64,000 bases of DNA from positions 6,324,001-6,388,000 of the forward strand of contig NC_060017.1 of assembly GCF_021134715.1 (NCBI RefSeq). The letters are read 5' to 3'. Position 1 is the stretch's first letter, and each line of letters starts with the position of its first letter. This DNA is from Daphnia pulex. Its lineage: Eukaryota; Arthropoda; Branchiopoda; Diplostraca; Daphniidae. A program made the translations under genes and the position numbers. Shown here piece after piece: positions 1-10,072 of the stretch. The notes under the pieces are model-generated. The model saw only the letters and a list, made by a program, of their open reading frames with translations. It had not been told where the DNA came from and did no database searches.

Positions 1-117
1 GAGGCTGGTATGCATGCAGTTCGTGAGAATCGCTACATCGTACTGGCCAAAGATTTCGAAAAGGGATACAAAAACAACATTAAAAAAGACGAAGCGGAGC
101 ACGAGTTTTATAAATAA
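1..117 (+). CDS. PSMC4: 26S proteasome regulatory ATPase subunit 6B (Rpt3), C-terminal 38 residues
   Basis: The frame opening at base 1 reads [18 protein letters not shown] and ends in HEFYK followed by TAA at 115-117. This is the highly conserved C-terminal helical region of Rpt3/PSMC4, an AAA+ ATPase of the 19S proteasome base that unfolds ubiquitinated substrates. The last residues F-Y-K form the HbYX motif which, in this family, docks into the alpha-ring of the 20S core and opens its gate. Only the last part of the gene is in the window; the ATPase domain lies upstream. An AATAAA overlaps the stop codon (113-118), though the true poly(A) site cannot be fixed. The next gene, SID-1, starts about 240 bp downstream on the same strand. 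Confidence 0.93.
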   Translation, partial: EAGMHAVRENRYIVLAKDFEKGYKNNIKKDEAEHEFYK

Positions 118-356
118 ATTCTCTTTTGTATCTAAACAACAAAACAAACAATACACATCAGATTCTGTTCGAAAAAATAGTCGTCCTCTCTACCGCTAGG
201 TGACCTATAGAACAACCTGTCTCAATGTTATTTGCGTCTGCACTTTCCGAGTATTTTAGCTTAGCCAGTCGTAATCGGACGTTTTAACTAGTAGTATGAT
301 TCATTTTTGGTCCTTATCTTCAATTGGCCGTTCTGTGTTTTGAAGGATAAGTGAAT

Positions 357-3300
357 ATGGATACCGCTACAAAAATTAAGTTGCTTACGGTAACCGCTCT
401 CGTTACTGCTTTGTTGGGAACTTATTTTACTGCACTGCACATCGACAGTCTTGCCAGGGAGAGATATATTTTCAAACGTTGGTTACTTTTATTCCACTTG
501 CTTTTAACATTTTAATAACGTAAATCTCTTTCGTTAAAAATAGGAAATAGTCATTCAGTTGTCAGGAAAGACTTGAGTTATGAAAATTCAGTGTCCCGAT
601 ATCAGCAAAAGGTGCATACCAAAGTCATAGATGCAAAACTGTTTCAAAAATACAGTTTTAATGTGAACTCAACATTGGAATATATTTTCCAGTATTCATA
701 CAAACAAGATGTAAGTATATAAATCAAATCACTCTCAAGGGAAATCGGTTAAAATAACAGTAACTCTGTTGTCTGATACTTACTTTTAGATTGCTGCAAA
801 TCAAGCTTTATCTGTACAGGTTGCTAGCAAAACTGCTTTCAGAGAAAATCCTGTTCTTGTAGTTGTTAGACAACAAAAAGCAGTTTTGTCATGGCAACTT
901 CCGCTTTTACTAGAAACATCAAGTGGATGGTAAACTGCCACATTTTTCCTGACTGATGTCATTTGCACTAACAATTATATTTTATGTTAGGCAAGAATAC
1001 AGCAGTGTAAGCCGCCAGCTTTGCACTGAGCCCTTACAACGCAACATGTCTGTAGAGCACGAATTTTTTCTTGGTGTGTCAACATCAGATCCTAAAAACT
1101 TGAGCTTCGTAGCTTCTGTTACTCCCGTTGAAGATTTTGTTGTCGAGTAAGTATACACATCGGGTTTGGATAATGTTTATTTCTGTCAATAAAATTATGT
1201 TTAACTTTCAGATTAGACGGAAATCATACAGTCACACTGACGGCTTCTGAGCCGAAGTATTATCAATTTCTGTTTCCGGAAGGCGTTACAAATGTACTAC
1301 TTACAGTTACATCGGACGATAATTATTGCATGTCAGTCTCTATTCAAAACTTAACGGTACTAGCAAATTTTTAATTCTTGATCCAGTGCCGTGTTTTATA
1401 GCTAAAACTTTTGCAATTCTAGTGTCCTGTATTCGATATGGACCATGATTTAAAGTATGATGGCATATGGCAAACTCTTATGAACAAGACTGGAATGACG
1501 ATAAGCGTAAGTGATATCTAATATCGCATTACATTGGAAAAAGTTATATTAAAGCTCGGTATTCTGTTCAGCGAGAACGATTTCCCTATGGATTTTTCTT
1601 TGTTTTCGTCGTCAAAGCTGACGATTTTGAATGCACAGGAAAGCGAATTAATCCACCACCTCTGAGAAAGAAAACTGTTCATTTTACTATCCATGAAAAG
1701 GTAGTATATATTATTGCATCACGTTAAATTTACGTTTAATCCACCAACCGCATCTAGGTTAGTTACATTGACTTCATGGCAGCTGTTATCGGAGTTCTTG
1801 GAATATTTGCGCTCTTCTACATTGGGGCTTTTGTCTCCTTTTGTTTCAATTGTAGAAAGTAAGTAATTTCTTTATTAATTGCACGGAACTAACACAGGAA
1901 AATGTTAATGCTATTTCTACTCTCTTGTCCGTTATTTCTAGCACCGTACCCGATGAACTGGAGCCGAGTTTACTTGAAGTACGGAACAGACCCACGCGTT
2001 ATGGTTCCATCTCCACTCGTAATATATAATTAATAAATTTTTGTTGTTTTTTATTGATATAATTTACCTTGCCATTTTTTGTACCTCCAATAGCTATCGT
2101 CGGTCCAACTCCAACTGCTGCCTCAAGAGATGTAGAATCGGAACCTCTTTCACGCACATCTTCCGCTCTGGACTTGACCGATATTGATCTAATGCCTGAT
2201 GCATACAGTGATAAAGATGTTGTTCGGACCAAAACATTTCTTTTCGTGGCTGATCTTTCCCACAAAGGGTCACGGTTCCATGGCAAAAAGTCGCAACTTT
2301 ACATGTGGAATTTATTGATTGTAAGTTTTTAAAAAATTATAATCGTTTTTGAATATTTTAATGTTTCTTAATTTTTAATATTTTTAAAGGTCGCTGTATT
2401 TTATGCTCTGCCGGTTTTACAGCTTGTCATCATTTATCAAAAAGTACCGCAATATTCTTTATCTGGGGTTCCCCTGCCATAGAGAAATATTTATTCGCTT
2501 CTCTTACTTTCCAGGTGCTGAATGACACGGGTGACCAGGATCTTTGCTATTTCAACTTTCTCTGCGCTCATCCGCTGGGGGATTTGACAGATTTCAACCA
2601 CGTCTACTCCAATCTCGGTTACGTTTTGCTGGGTCTTCTGTTCATCATCAACACCGCGCGCAGAGACGTTCTTAGGCGACAAGCTCAAGCAAATCACGAT
2701 CGATTGGAAAAGGTAAAAATCCGATTTATTTTCCTTTTTTTAAATGTCAGTATTATATCGTCTCTATTATTTGATAGTATTACGGAATTCCTCAACATTA
2801 CGGCCTCTTTTACGCTATGGGAACAGCATTAATGGTACACATATTTTTCCTGGGTTTATTTTCTCTGTTAACTATTAATTTGATGTTTTTTTTTTTTTCA
2901 TAAGGTCGAAGGAGTACTCAGTGCCTGTTACCACATATGCCCTACACACGCCAACTATCAGTTCGGTAAATGCCTCCGATATTTCGTGTGCAAATAAAGT
3001 TCGCCAATTAAATAAAACTTTTTTTGTTTTTTTGTTTGGTTGTAGATACAACTTTTATGTATGTTATAAGCATGCTTTGTATGTTGAAGATTTACCAAAC
3101 TCGCCATCCAGACATCAACGCTGAAGCTCACGCAGCCTTTGCCGTTCTGGCTTTCGTCGTTCTAATAGGAGTCATCTCAGTGTTTGAAGACTCACTGACT
3201 TTTCGAATCATTTTCTCTGCCATCCATCTCCTTGCATGTCTGGCTTTATCTGCTCAAGTCTACTACATGGGCAGATGGAAATTGAGTATGTACATTTGTT

Positions 3301-4150
3301 TTCAGGCCATAAGTTAATTTTGTCTAACGAATTTCTCGACTGCAGATTTTGGAGTGTTCAAACGAATTTATATGGTTTTTTGGAACGATTTCCAAGCGGG
3401 ACCATCAAATGTAAAGCATCCTAGTTCAATACTTATTCTCATTTGTTAATTAATCATTGTTTTACTGTTTTACAGTGGTTCAGACCGATGTACGTCGATC
3501 GAATGTTCCTATTGGTAAGGATTTACAACTTAGTAAAAATTTGTGACATGTAGTCTTCATGTTGGATATCACAGGTCATAGGAATTCTTACGAATGTGGG
3601 ATTGTCGGTGTATGGATTGATGGAACGTCCTCCAGATTTCGCTTCCTACATGCTGGCAATTTTCATCACTAATCTGATGTTGTACACCACTTTCTACATC
3701 ATCATGAAATTGCGGCACGGCGAGAAAATCTTGTGTCAGGCGATATTTTACATTGCCTTGGCCTCCCTTTCTTGGGGTGCTGCAATGTACTTTTTCATCA
3801 ACAAAGCCATCACTTGGAGAGTGAGTGTTGATAAGTAGTTTACTCGTTTATTAATAATCAATTGATTTTTCTGTCTTGTTTGGTTTTTCTAACAGAAAAG
3901 AGCTGCCGAATCTCGAGTTTTCAATCAAGAGTGCGCGATACTCAGTTTCTATGATTATCATGACATTTGGCATTTCCTTTCGGCTGCCAGTCTGTTCTTT
4001 TCCTTCATGGTGACGAATTTTTTAAAAATAATGTTTGGTATTTTTAGCTTTATTTGCAAAAAGATTTATAATTGTTTTGATTTTCAGACTCTTCTTACTT
4101 TGGATGATGATCTCGCTTACACGCCGCGTGATAGGATTCCAGTCTTCTAA
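357..4150 (+). CDS. sid-1: SID-1 / SIDT family transmembrane RNA-channel protein (multi-exon)
   Basis: SID-1 family proteins move dsRNA (and in vertebrates also lipids or cholesterol) across membranes. The ATG at 357 starts a signal peptide ([17 protein letters not shown]). Exon 1 joins exon 2 in frame (478 to 543) and gives a beta-rich ectodomain including [17 protein letters not shown] first membrane helix lies near 1770-1855, then a cytosolic loop, then a polytopic half: [13 protein letters not shown] (about 2240), [14 protein letters not shown] (about 2545), [14 protein letters not shown] (about 2930-3050) and [15 protein letters not shown] (about 3950). The His and Asp residues of the last blocks are those conserved in the CREST/SIDT fold. 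The protein ends in RDRIPVF, typical of the family, with TAA at 4148-4150. About 17 exons have short introns. A poly(A) signal lies at 4281-4286. Several internal exons are also open reading frames starting at Met, which I do not treat as separate genes. Confidence 0.93.
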
Positions 4151-4280
4151 GTTTCTCATGATATAAATTTGTCTCTATCTTCATTTCTGTATTATTGCTT
4201 AAATTTTCTTTTTTAAAACGTTCTTCAATGTGCTAGTCGTCTGGACTTACTGTAGGATTTGGAAATTGTCAAGAGTGAAA

Positions 4281-4286
4281 AATAAA
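4281..4286 (+). terminator. Poly(A) signal AATAAA of the SID-1 gene
   Basis: A canonical AATAAA lies 130 nt after the SID-1 stop codon on the sense strand. It is the first such hexamer downstream. Confidence 0.5.
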
Positions 4287-5140
4287 CGATCTATTTGCGC
4301 ACGAACGTTTGCCGTGACGTCTTTTTATGGCCTATTTCGTCATTGTGAATCCCACTTCGGTGAAGGGGGAGAAGAAGAATAATTTTGCCTGAATCAACTG
4401 TAAGGTGCTCGTTACAAGAATAGGACATGACAAATAAAAAGTGACTATTGTATTAGGACGTCAATAGCTGAAAAGCGGGAGTACAAGAAAAGCGATAGAC
4501 ACATTTGAAGGGCTTATATATCGGGAGTTGGGTATCCGATCCGGATGTGATGTCCCGCCTGATATGTTTGGACGTGGCACGTCGTACGGCTCGTCGTGCC
4601 GGCCGGTCTGGGCTGGCGTGCCGGTGCATGCGGCTGGTCGGTTGCTGCTGAGTCGGCGGGACATCATGAGTATGACATTGAGCCGCTGACGCTCCAGTGT
4701 ACTTCACGGCGGCCATCATACAAAAGGCGTGGCTGCCGCGGGACTTTACACAACTAATTACAAATTACAATTTCAAGCACAAGGAATCTACTTGGGTGGT
4801 GGCTTTGTTAATCATGGCTGGTGGGTTCATGACAATTTTTAGACAAATGGTCAAGGTCTTTTGTATGATTCATGCGCAAATGATGCGCAGGCGCCACCAA
4901 ACGAAGAAGTCGTTGCGCTTAAACTTTCTCAACAACTGATTGGCCGCCATACGATTGAAGAGCGCACGCGTGTTGAAGCTTTGGTCTGTTAATGTCCGGG
5001 CGTTGAACTTTTAACCAGTCTGTTGTATGTACACAATGTATATAGTAAATGAGAAATCGGTTTAATGGAATGATAGGGAGCGGGAGCTATCCTACTCAAA
5101 TTGCGTCGTTGGAGACATGGCGAGCGACAGGGGGTAAAAG

Positions 5141-5159
5141 TTTTTTTTTTTTTTTTTTT
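5141..5159. repeat. Poly-T homopolymer, 19 bp
   Basis: Nineteen uninterrupted T residues are seen directly, followed by a polypyrimidine-rich stretch. Confidence 0.9.
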
Positions 5160-5598
5160 CAATTCTTCTTTTTTCCTGAGGAGAGTGAAAGTGTTGTGTT
5201 TTATTACTCCGTCACTGTAACATAACCCCCGCTTCTCTAAACTTCTTTTATTAGAAGGAGGATCAAGTATCCAATGTTACGCTCAGACCGATCGGAAGAA
5301 TAATTTATTGGCTAGTGGCGATAAAAACAACGGGCGATGAAGCTATTATTGCATCACGAAAAATAAACAACTGCCGGTTAGAAAGGGAGAAAAATTCAAC
5401 GTATCAACAAAATCACGGACGAACATTAAAAAATGATGGGAACTATTGGAATCGACGAGAATGTTTTGAACAAAATGAGAAAATAAAAAAAGGACGAATG
5501 AGACAAGGCGCGTGGCTAGTATGGAATAAGACACCTTTATATCGAGCTAGGTGAGGGCCCCGCCCACATTCACCAACTAAATGGGAGGAGCTAGCTTC

Positions 5599-5610
5599 GT
5601 TGCCTGGCAA
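5599..5610. promoter_or_regulatory. X-box-like palindrome (candidate RFX site)
   Basis: GTTGCCTGGCAA contains the inverted half-sites TTGCC and GGCAA around a central T. This resembles the RFX-factor X-box that drives ciliary genes in animals. It lies 109 bp upstream of the start of the small spliced ORF at 5719, the usual X-box distance. With no identified ciliary product downstream, the regulatory role is inferred. A chance palindrome or an NF1-type site is also possible. Confidence 0.35.
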
Positions 5611-5718
5611 GGGGAATGTCTTGTTTACTCTCCGTCCAGCCAACCCGGTGGAAACTTGAACTCACCAATGAACATTGTATACCTACGTCACTTTCGCGCC
5701 AGCTGAGTTGAGATTGAA

Positions 5719-5951
5719 ATGGAAGAAGCTACTGTTTTCATCTCAAACGGATCATCAGCAGAAAGGCAACTCAAAGACGTACATATCCTCGAATGCAAAA
5801 GGGCCAGCTGCCAGTCGTTTTTACATATCCACTACGCTGCGGTGCACGGTATACTAAAGTGCATGATTCATTTATATTCTCTATCTCACTGAACCGCTTA
5901 CTATTTACAGGTGCGCTTTTTAGGAAAAATGAGATTAGCAATAAGGATTAA
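5719..5951 (+). CDS. Hypothetical small two-exon ORF (56 aa)
   Basis: The ATG at 5719 starts MEEATVFISNGSSAERQ. The frame runs to a good donor after 5848 (CACG|gtatac) and continues from an acceptor at 5911 (ctatttacag|GTGCGC) to TAA at 5951. The splice keeps the frame through VHG|ALFRKN. The codon use looks like normal coding sequence, but I recognise no family and there is no signal peptide or membrane segment. If real, it could be the 5' part of a longer alternatively spliced gene. A second potential start with a hydrophobic N-terminus lies at about 6051 and ends at a GAA|gtaagc donor near 6113. Both are weakly supported. Confidence 0.25.
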
Positions 5952-7480
5952 AATAAGATTCTACTGTGCTACTCTGTGGTTCCATTTTGGCATCACAAGA
6001 GGAATAATAAATGCAGCTATTGTGTTCTTACCAACACATCAACTACGCCATGAAAATGCAATTGCCGAACCTTTTGCTTGTGAGTGTTTGCTGTTCTGCA
6101 GTCATTGATGAAGTAAGCATTATTTATAATAAATATCTAAGAATTTCAATATTATTTTGGCTTTGACTGCAGGTATTTGAGGGATTTTACTGATTGCCTT
6201 TCATTGCGCGTAGATGAATAGGCAACAAAGTGGAAAGGCATCACGCGCTCATTAATTATAATACTACCGTACAGATGAAGATCAAAGACCGTCCAAGTTT
6301 TCCCTTAAAAAAAATAACTTAACACAGTCTAATCTTAATCAAATACACGCTTCTTCTAAACTACATACCGGTATTTTACTGTAGTTTGTAAATGAAAGAA
6401 TACGATTGGTGACTAGTAGATTTCTGGCCATCTGTGAATGGATTGCGTCAGACAAAGCTAATATCCAAATATTTGTGGTGTTTGTGATTAGCGACAGAAA
6501 ATTGGAATACACAGCTAGGGAAAGATTTATGGCTAACGAAAGATTGTTTTCATAATTCCCCTTCAGCCGTATCATATTTCCTTCATTGTTTAAAAGTCGA
6601 TCATTAATTTGTGCGTTATTGGGAATGTCCTAACAACAACACACCCGTCTATACTTTTCACGACGATACGACAGACAAAGTGTCGTATCTCTCTTTACCT
6701 TTTAAAACCTTAAGCTCGGTCAAAGAATTTAGTACAGAAAAATTTACAGTACATAACAGCTTATTTAGACTTTTCACAGCGTTGTTTGTCGGGAACACTT
6801 TGCGGTACTGGCAGATATAATTATGCACAATATTCAAAATAAACTGTCGAACAAAATAAGAGGAGAAAATAATAAATAAATGTTACGAGAGACGTAGCGA
6901 GTCAAATAACTGAAAAACAAATAGATGGAGAGTAGCAGTAGCACACATAGTAGGTCGACATAAGACGACCACACATAAGCTAACATTTCCGTAGTTGCGT
7001 GTTGGGAGTGGCTCTTTCTCGTTCAGATAAGTTTTGTGTCCCAAGTTGGAAAGGGCGTATTATATTGTGGCGCTCCGTCGCAAAATAAAGTTAAATTCAT
7101 AACATGTTATTCTGTTTGATTTCAGTAAATTGTGTTTGTTATCGTGTGCGGAGAATACCAACTTTTGATTGTTGTAAAACTTCAACTGGCGATCGGGTAG
7201 ATATTTTAAAAATTTGTTGCGGGAAAGACGTGGTGTTATGCCGTGTTTGCTATAATTTAAAAATCATAATTGCTTAGCTGCTAGAATTACATGTTTGATG
7301 AACTGATCCTGATTTTTACCTCCTATATTTTCTTCTCTTCTAAAATCATGCATATCGTCGATTACTTTGGTAAAATGACAAGTAAAAAAACTATAGGCGA
7401 TCCTGTTTTTTTCTTCTTGTCAACGACGTTAATTTTATTCCTGAGTGATGGAGACTATTACGAACTGTTTTAGAGTTTGC
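5952..7480. other. AT-rich interval without a supported gene
   Basis: Apart from a possible short exon at about 6051-6113 there is no recognisable coding sequence, RNA gene or long repeat. The frames present are short and not linked by good splice sites. Confidence 0.5.
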
Positions 7481-7521
7481 TTCACGGATAATGCACTGGT
7501 CGTCTGTTCCTCCTTTCTCGA

Positions 7522-7574
7522 GGGGGCGGGGCAGGGACACATCCATCCCGACGTCATTGAATTGACATCACGTG
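7522..7574 (+). promoter_or_regulatory. Promoter-like cluster: GC box and CACGTG E-box
   Basis: GGGGGCGGGGC lies at 7522-7532 and a CACGTG E-box at 7569-7574, with an ACGTCA half-CRE near 7551. They stand in a GC-richer patch immediately upstream of an exon that ends in a clean donor (7687, ACAAG|gtaatt). The arrangement fits a TATA-less housekeeping promoter for the 93-aa gene downstream. Binding is inferred from motif match only. Confidence 0.4.
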
Positions 7575-7599
7575 ACCGACAGCTCACGCTGTCACGCAG

Positions 7600-7687
7600 G
7601 TCGAAACACACGGGGCCGATCAGTATTTGCAATTATTTCATCTCGAAACGAAGCAGTTTGCGTAAGCTCTCTAGACTCTGAAACAAG
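7600..7687 (+). other. Putative 5' UTR exon of the 93-aa protein gene
   Basis: The segment up to 7687 ends in a donor (CAAG|gtaatt) and the next strong acceptor on the strand is attttcttacag at 8410, six bases before the ATG of the 93-aa ORF. This would give a 5' UTR intron of about 720 nt. The transcription start is not visible, so the left border is approximate. Confidence 0.4.
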
Positions 7688-8415
7688 GTAATTAAAATTT
7701 ATGCAAATTTCACTTTTAGCCAATATTTTGTGTGTTTGCCTTTTTCGGCGTGTGTCTTTACTTTTCACGGAGATTTCCTATTTATCAAAGTTTTCTGTTT
7801 TTTACTGTGTCATTATTGTGGAAGGTCCCTTCAATCAACTGTCCTTCTTCTTCTTTATAGGGAAATTAAGCTTTTTTTCTCTTTATTTCCAAGTGCTATA
7901 TCATTGTTAATTAGACGAAGATGGAGGCAAAGACAATGTTAGTTGTGACACGTAATGGAGTCCATTTACTGCCAGTAAAACCTTTTTATCAAGCCAAGGA
8001 TGGATGCAAGATGTAGTGAATTGTCTAGACATTTTATATATGTCTGCTGATTTGCGCAACATATTTGTATGCTGTGGAAGAGTCTAGACGATATTTTTCT
8101 GCACGTTAATTGAGAAAAAATCATTTTGATAAAATACCACGAATTAAAAGATCAGTGTTTATCGGTTGCAAAAAATATGGCCCCATGATAAATATAGCCA
8201 CTGTGACCGCAATTTCCTTCCGCTGCATCCGCCAATGCACGTGGCCGTCCAGCCGTCCTCCTGTGATCTCAAGAGACACCTTAACCGGACGTTGTGTAAC
8301 AGAAAATTTCCTCCCCCCCCCCTCCCCGGCGTCATATGTGTATAGTTTTATTGAATAGCACAATAGAGAGCCCTGGATACGTATGTTTTACCCAAGATAT
8401 TTTCTTACAGTTAAA

Positions 8416-8697
8416 ATGGCGGCGTCAAGAATTCGACCACTTTTTGAAATCTTCAGAAGGATTTTCCCCCAGTTGTTCGCTAGAGTTATCAGAGGAACGA
8501 CGGAGACGGTGGTGTTGGACACATTTGAAGAAGAGCTTAAAAACTTGAAACAAGACATTCGTCCGTCAAAACAAAAAGAAGAAGCCATTAGAACACCAAA
8601 TCCAAATAGTGATATGAAAAATGATTCGAATCAGGAGTTCCATCAGCGTGAATTCACGAATGTTGATCACAATTCGCTGCAGAGGACGAACTTTTAA
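8416..8697 (+). CDS. Uncharacterised 93-aa protein with basic amphipathic N-terminus
   Basis: The start is the ATG in AAAATGGCGGCG, just after a strong acceptor (ttttcttacag at 8410). That makes the in-frame AUG-preceded extension from 8383 intronic. The protein begins MAASRIRPLFEIFRRIFPQL, with Arg spaced through hydrophobic residues as in mitochondrial presequences or short membrane anchors. A short acidic coiled-coil-like stretch follows (FEEELKNLKQD) and the tail is polar. I do not recognise the family. Mitochondrial targeting is inferred from composition. Several AATAAA hexamers from 8716 can serve as poly(A) signals. Confidence 0.6.
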   Translation: MAASRIRPLFEIFRRIFPQLFARVIRGTTETVVLDTFEEELKNLKQDIRPSKQKEEAIRTPNPNSDMKNDSNQEFHQREFTNVDHNSLQRTNF

Positions 8698-9640
8698 CCG
8701 CCTTCGACAAAAAAAAATAAAAATAAAATTAAGTAAGTTGCCAGATTTTCTTGTAAATACACTTTGTTTAATTTAAAAAAATAATTTTGTTTTGTTTTTA
8801 GGAACTTTGACAATCACATATGGAAGAGGATTTTCAGTTCGGACGTTATAATCCTCCCAAGCTAATGATGGGCTGGATGTTTTTTTTTTTCATTAGGCAA
8901 CACCCTTTCCACTTCTCAGTTGCCATTCCCATTGGCGATATGAATTATACAAAATAAAGCCATCACATTAATCTAATTCGTGTTTGACCCTTTCTATCCT
9001 ATAGACATTCTCGGTTGCTTGTAGCTATTTAAATTCTAATTAATCAATCATAAATTCTTTTTCTAACTGGTCTGGTTAAACCAGCTGTAGGCCTACCATT
9101 CAATCTGTATTTTAAAATGAAATTTTACGTCTTTTTTTATCGGAAGAAAAAAAAATGATTGAGTTGATAAAAGAAGACAATGCAAGAGCGAGACTTAGCT
9201 GTTTTATTTTTAATTATTTTATCGGATATAATTTAATTGCGGCTATCTTGTGACTGATGATCATAGCTAAGTTAAAGAGTAGAATTAAGCACGTCTGATA
9301 ACACTATGATCTTTTAAAAAAATTCTGTCTACTCTATACGTTCTCGAAAATTCCGACTTGACCCTGACCCAGCCCTACAATTAACGGAATCAGATAGTAC
9401 AACAAATTTTGAATTTTTTTATAGATTAAAAACTAATTTTTAAAACATTCAAAAAGGTAGGTTTAAGTGCCAAGAGGGAAACAGGAGCGCTAACGTAAGT
9501 AGTAAGGAATCGAAATATTTCTCAGCTGTATGGACTATTCGGATCTCATGAGCCATGACGTGTTATGTCCTGTGTAATAATGCTCTAAACCTATAAACAA
9601 AAATCCCTGTAGTTTAACGAAGCGTTGTCTTTATAGAACG

Positions 9641-9648
9641 TGACGTCA
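9641..9648. promoter_or_regulatory. Perfect CRE octamer TGACGTCA (distal)
   Basis: TGACGTCA is the full palindromic CREB/ATF site, here about 430 bp upstream of the Vps13D start codon. It is one of two identical octamers 220 bp apart. Factor binding is inferred. Confidence 0.45.
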
Positions 9649-9860
9649 CTAATATTGGGATTTTATTTTGGCCATGGCTGTGACTTGTGAGCGCTGTGAC
9701 TTATGTAAAAATATAGATACTGTAAATCACAAGACAATAGAATTTGAATTGATCGAGATTGAAGAACAAAATTTCATTTAATCATTTCTCTCGGGCTCCG
9801 AAAAGGTCAAGAAAAGGCTTCTTTTCTTTTTCTTGATAAACCGCGCGTGATCATGATTCA

Positions 9861-9868
9861 TGACGTCA
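9861..9868. promoter_or_regulatory. Perfect CRE octamer TGACGTCA (proximal)
   Basis: The second full TGACGTCA lies about 205 bp upstream of the Vps13D ATG and 220 bp from the first. Paired CREs in a promoter suggest bZIP (CREB/ATF) input to Vps13D. Confidence 0.45.
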
Positions 9869-10072
9869 ATTCTGAGTCGTCTGCTGCGATTCTTGTTTAC
9901 TTCTTCAGTTCTTCTCTACATTATTCACGAACCCTCCATGATCACGGGTTTTGACTGAAAAAAAGTTAAAGAAAGAAAAATAACTGGAAGAGTAACAAAA
10001 TCTCTCTCAGTGTACCAAGAAAAGTTGTAAATGGCTTACTAGCTCCACAAATCTATAAAAGTGTATCCACAA

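Larger units (their letters stand above)
4151..5598. other. Gene-poor interval after SID-1
   Basis: I see no protein I recognise here. A GC-rich patch at about 4540-4740 interrupts AT-rich DNA and opens frames on both strands. The minus-strand frame 4453-4719 is rich in Arg, His and Pro and resembles no family I know. A 19-base poly-T tract lies at 5141-5159. The rest is AT-rich without clear splice-linked ORFs. Confidence 0.5.
8698..10072. other. Intergenic interval: 3' end of the 93-aa gene and upstream region of Vps13D
   Basis: AATAAA hexamers near 8716-8730 probably end the 93-aa gene. The remainder is AT-rich and without ORFs. The right part carries two perfect CRE octamers and an initiator-like TCAGT at 10007-10011, 62 bp before the Vps13D start. 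Confidence 0.55.

Noticed and set aside
956-3838. Many short plus-strand frames in the first 4 kb
   Set aside because: They are exons of the single SID-1 gene read through into introns.
4453-4719. Minus-strand 88-aa frame rich in Arg, His and Pro in a GC-rich patch
   Set aside because: No family resemblance, both strands open because of high GC, and no clean splice or Kozak support.
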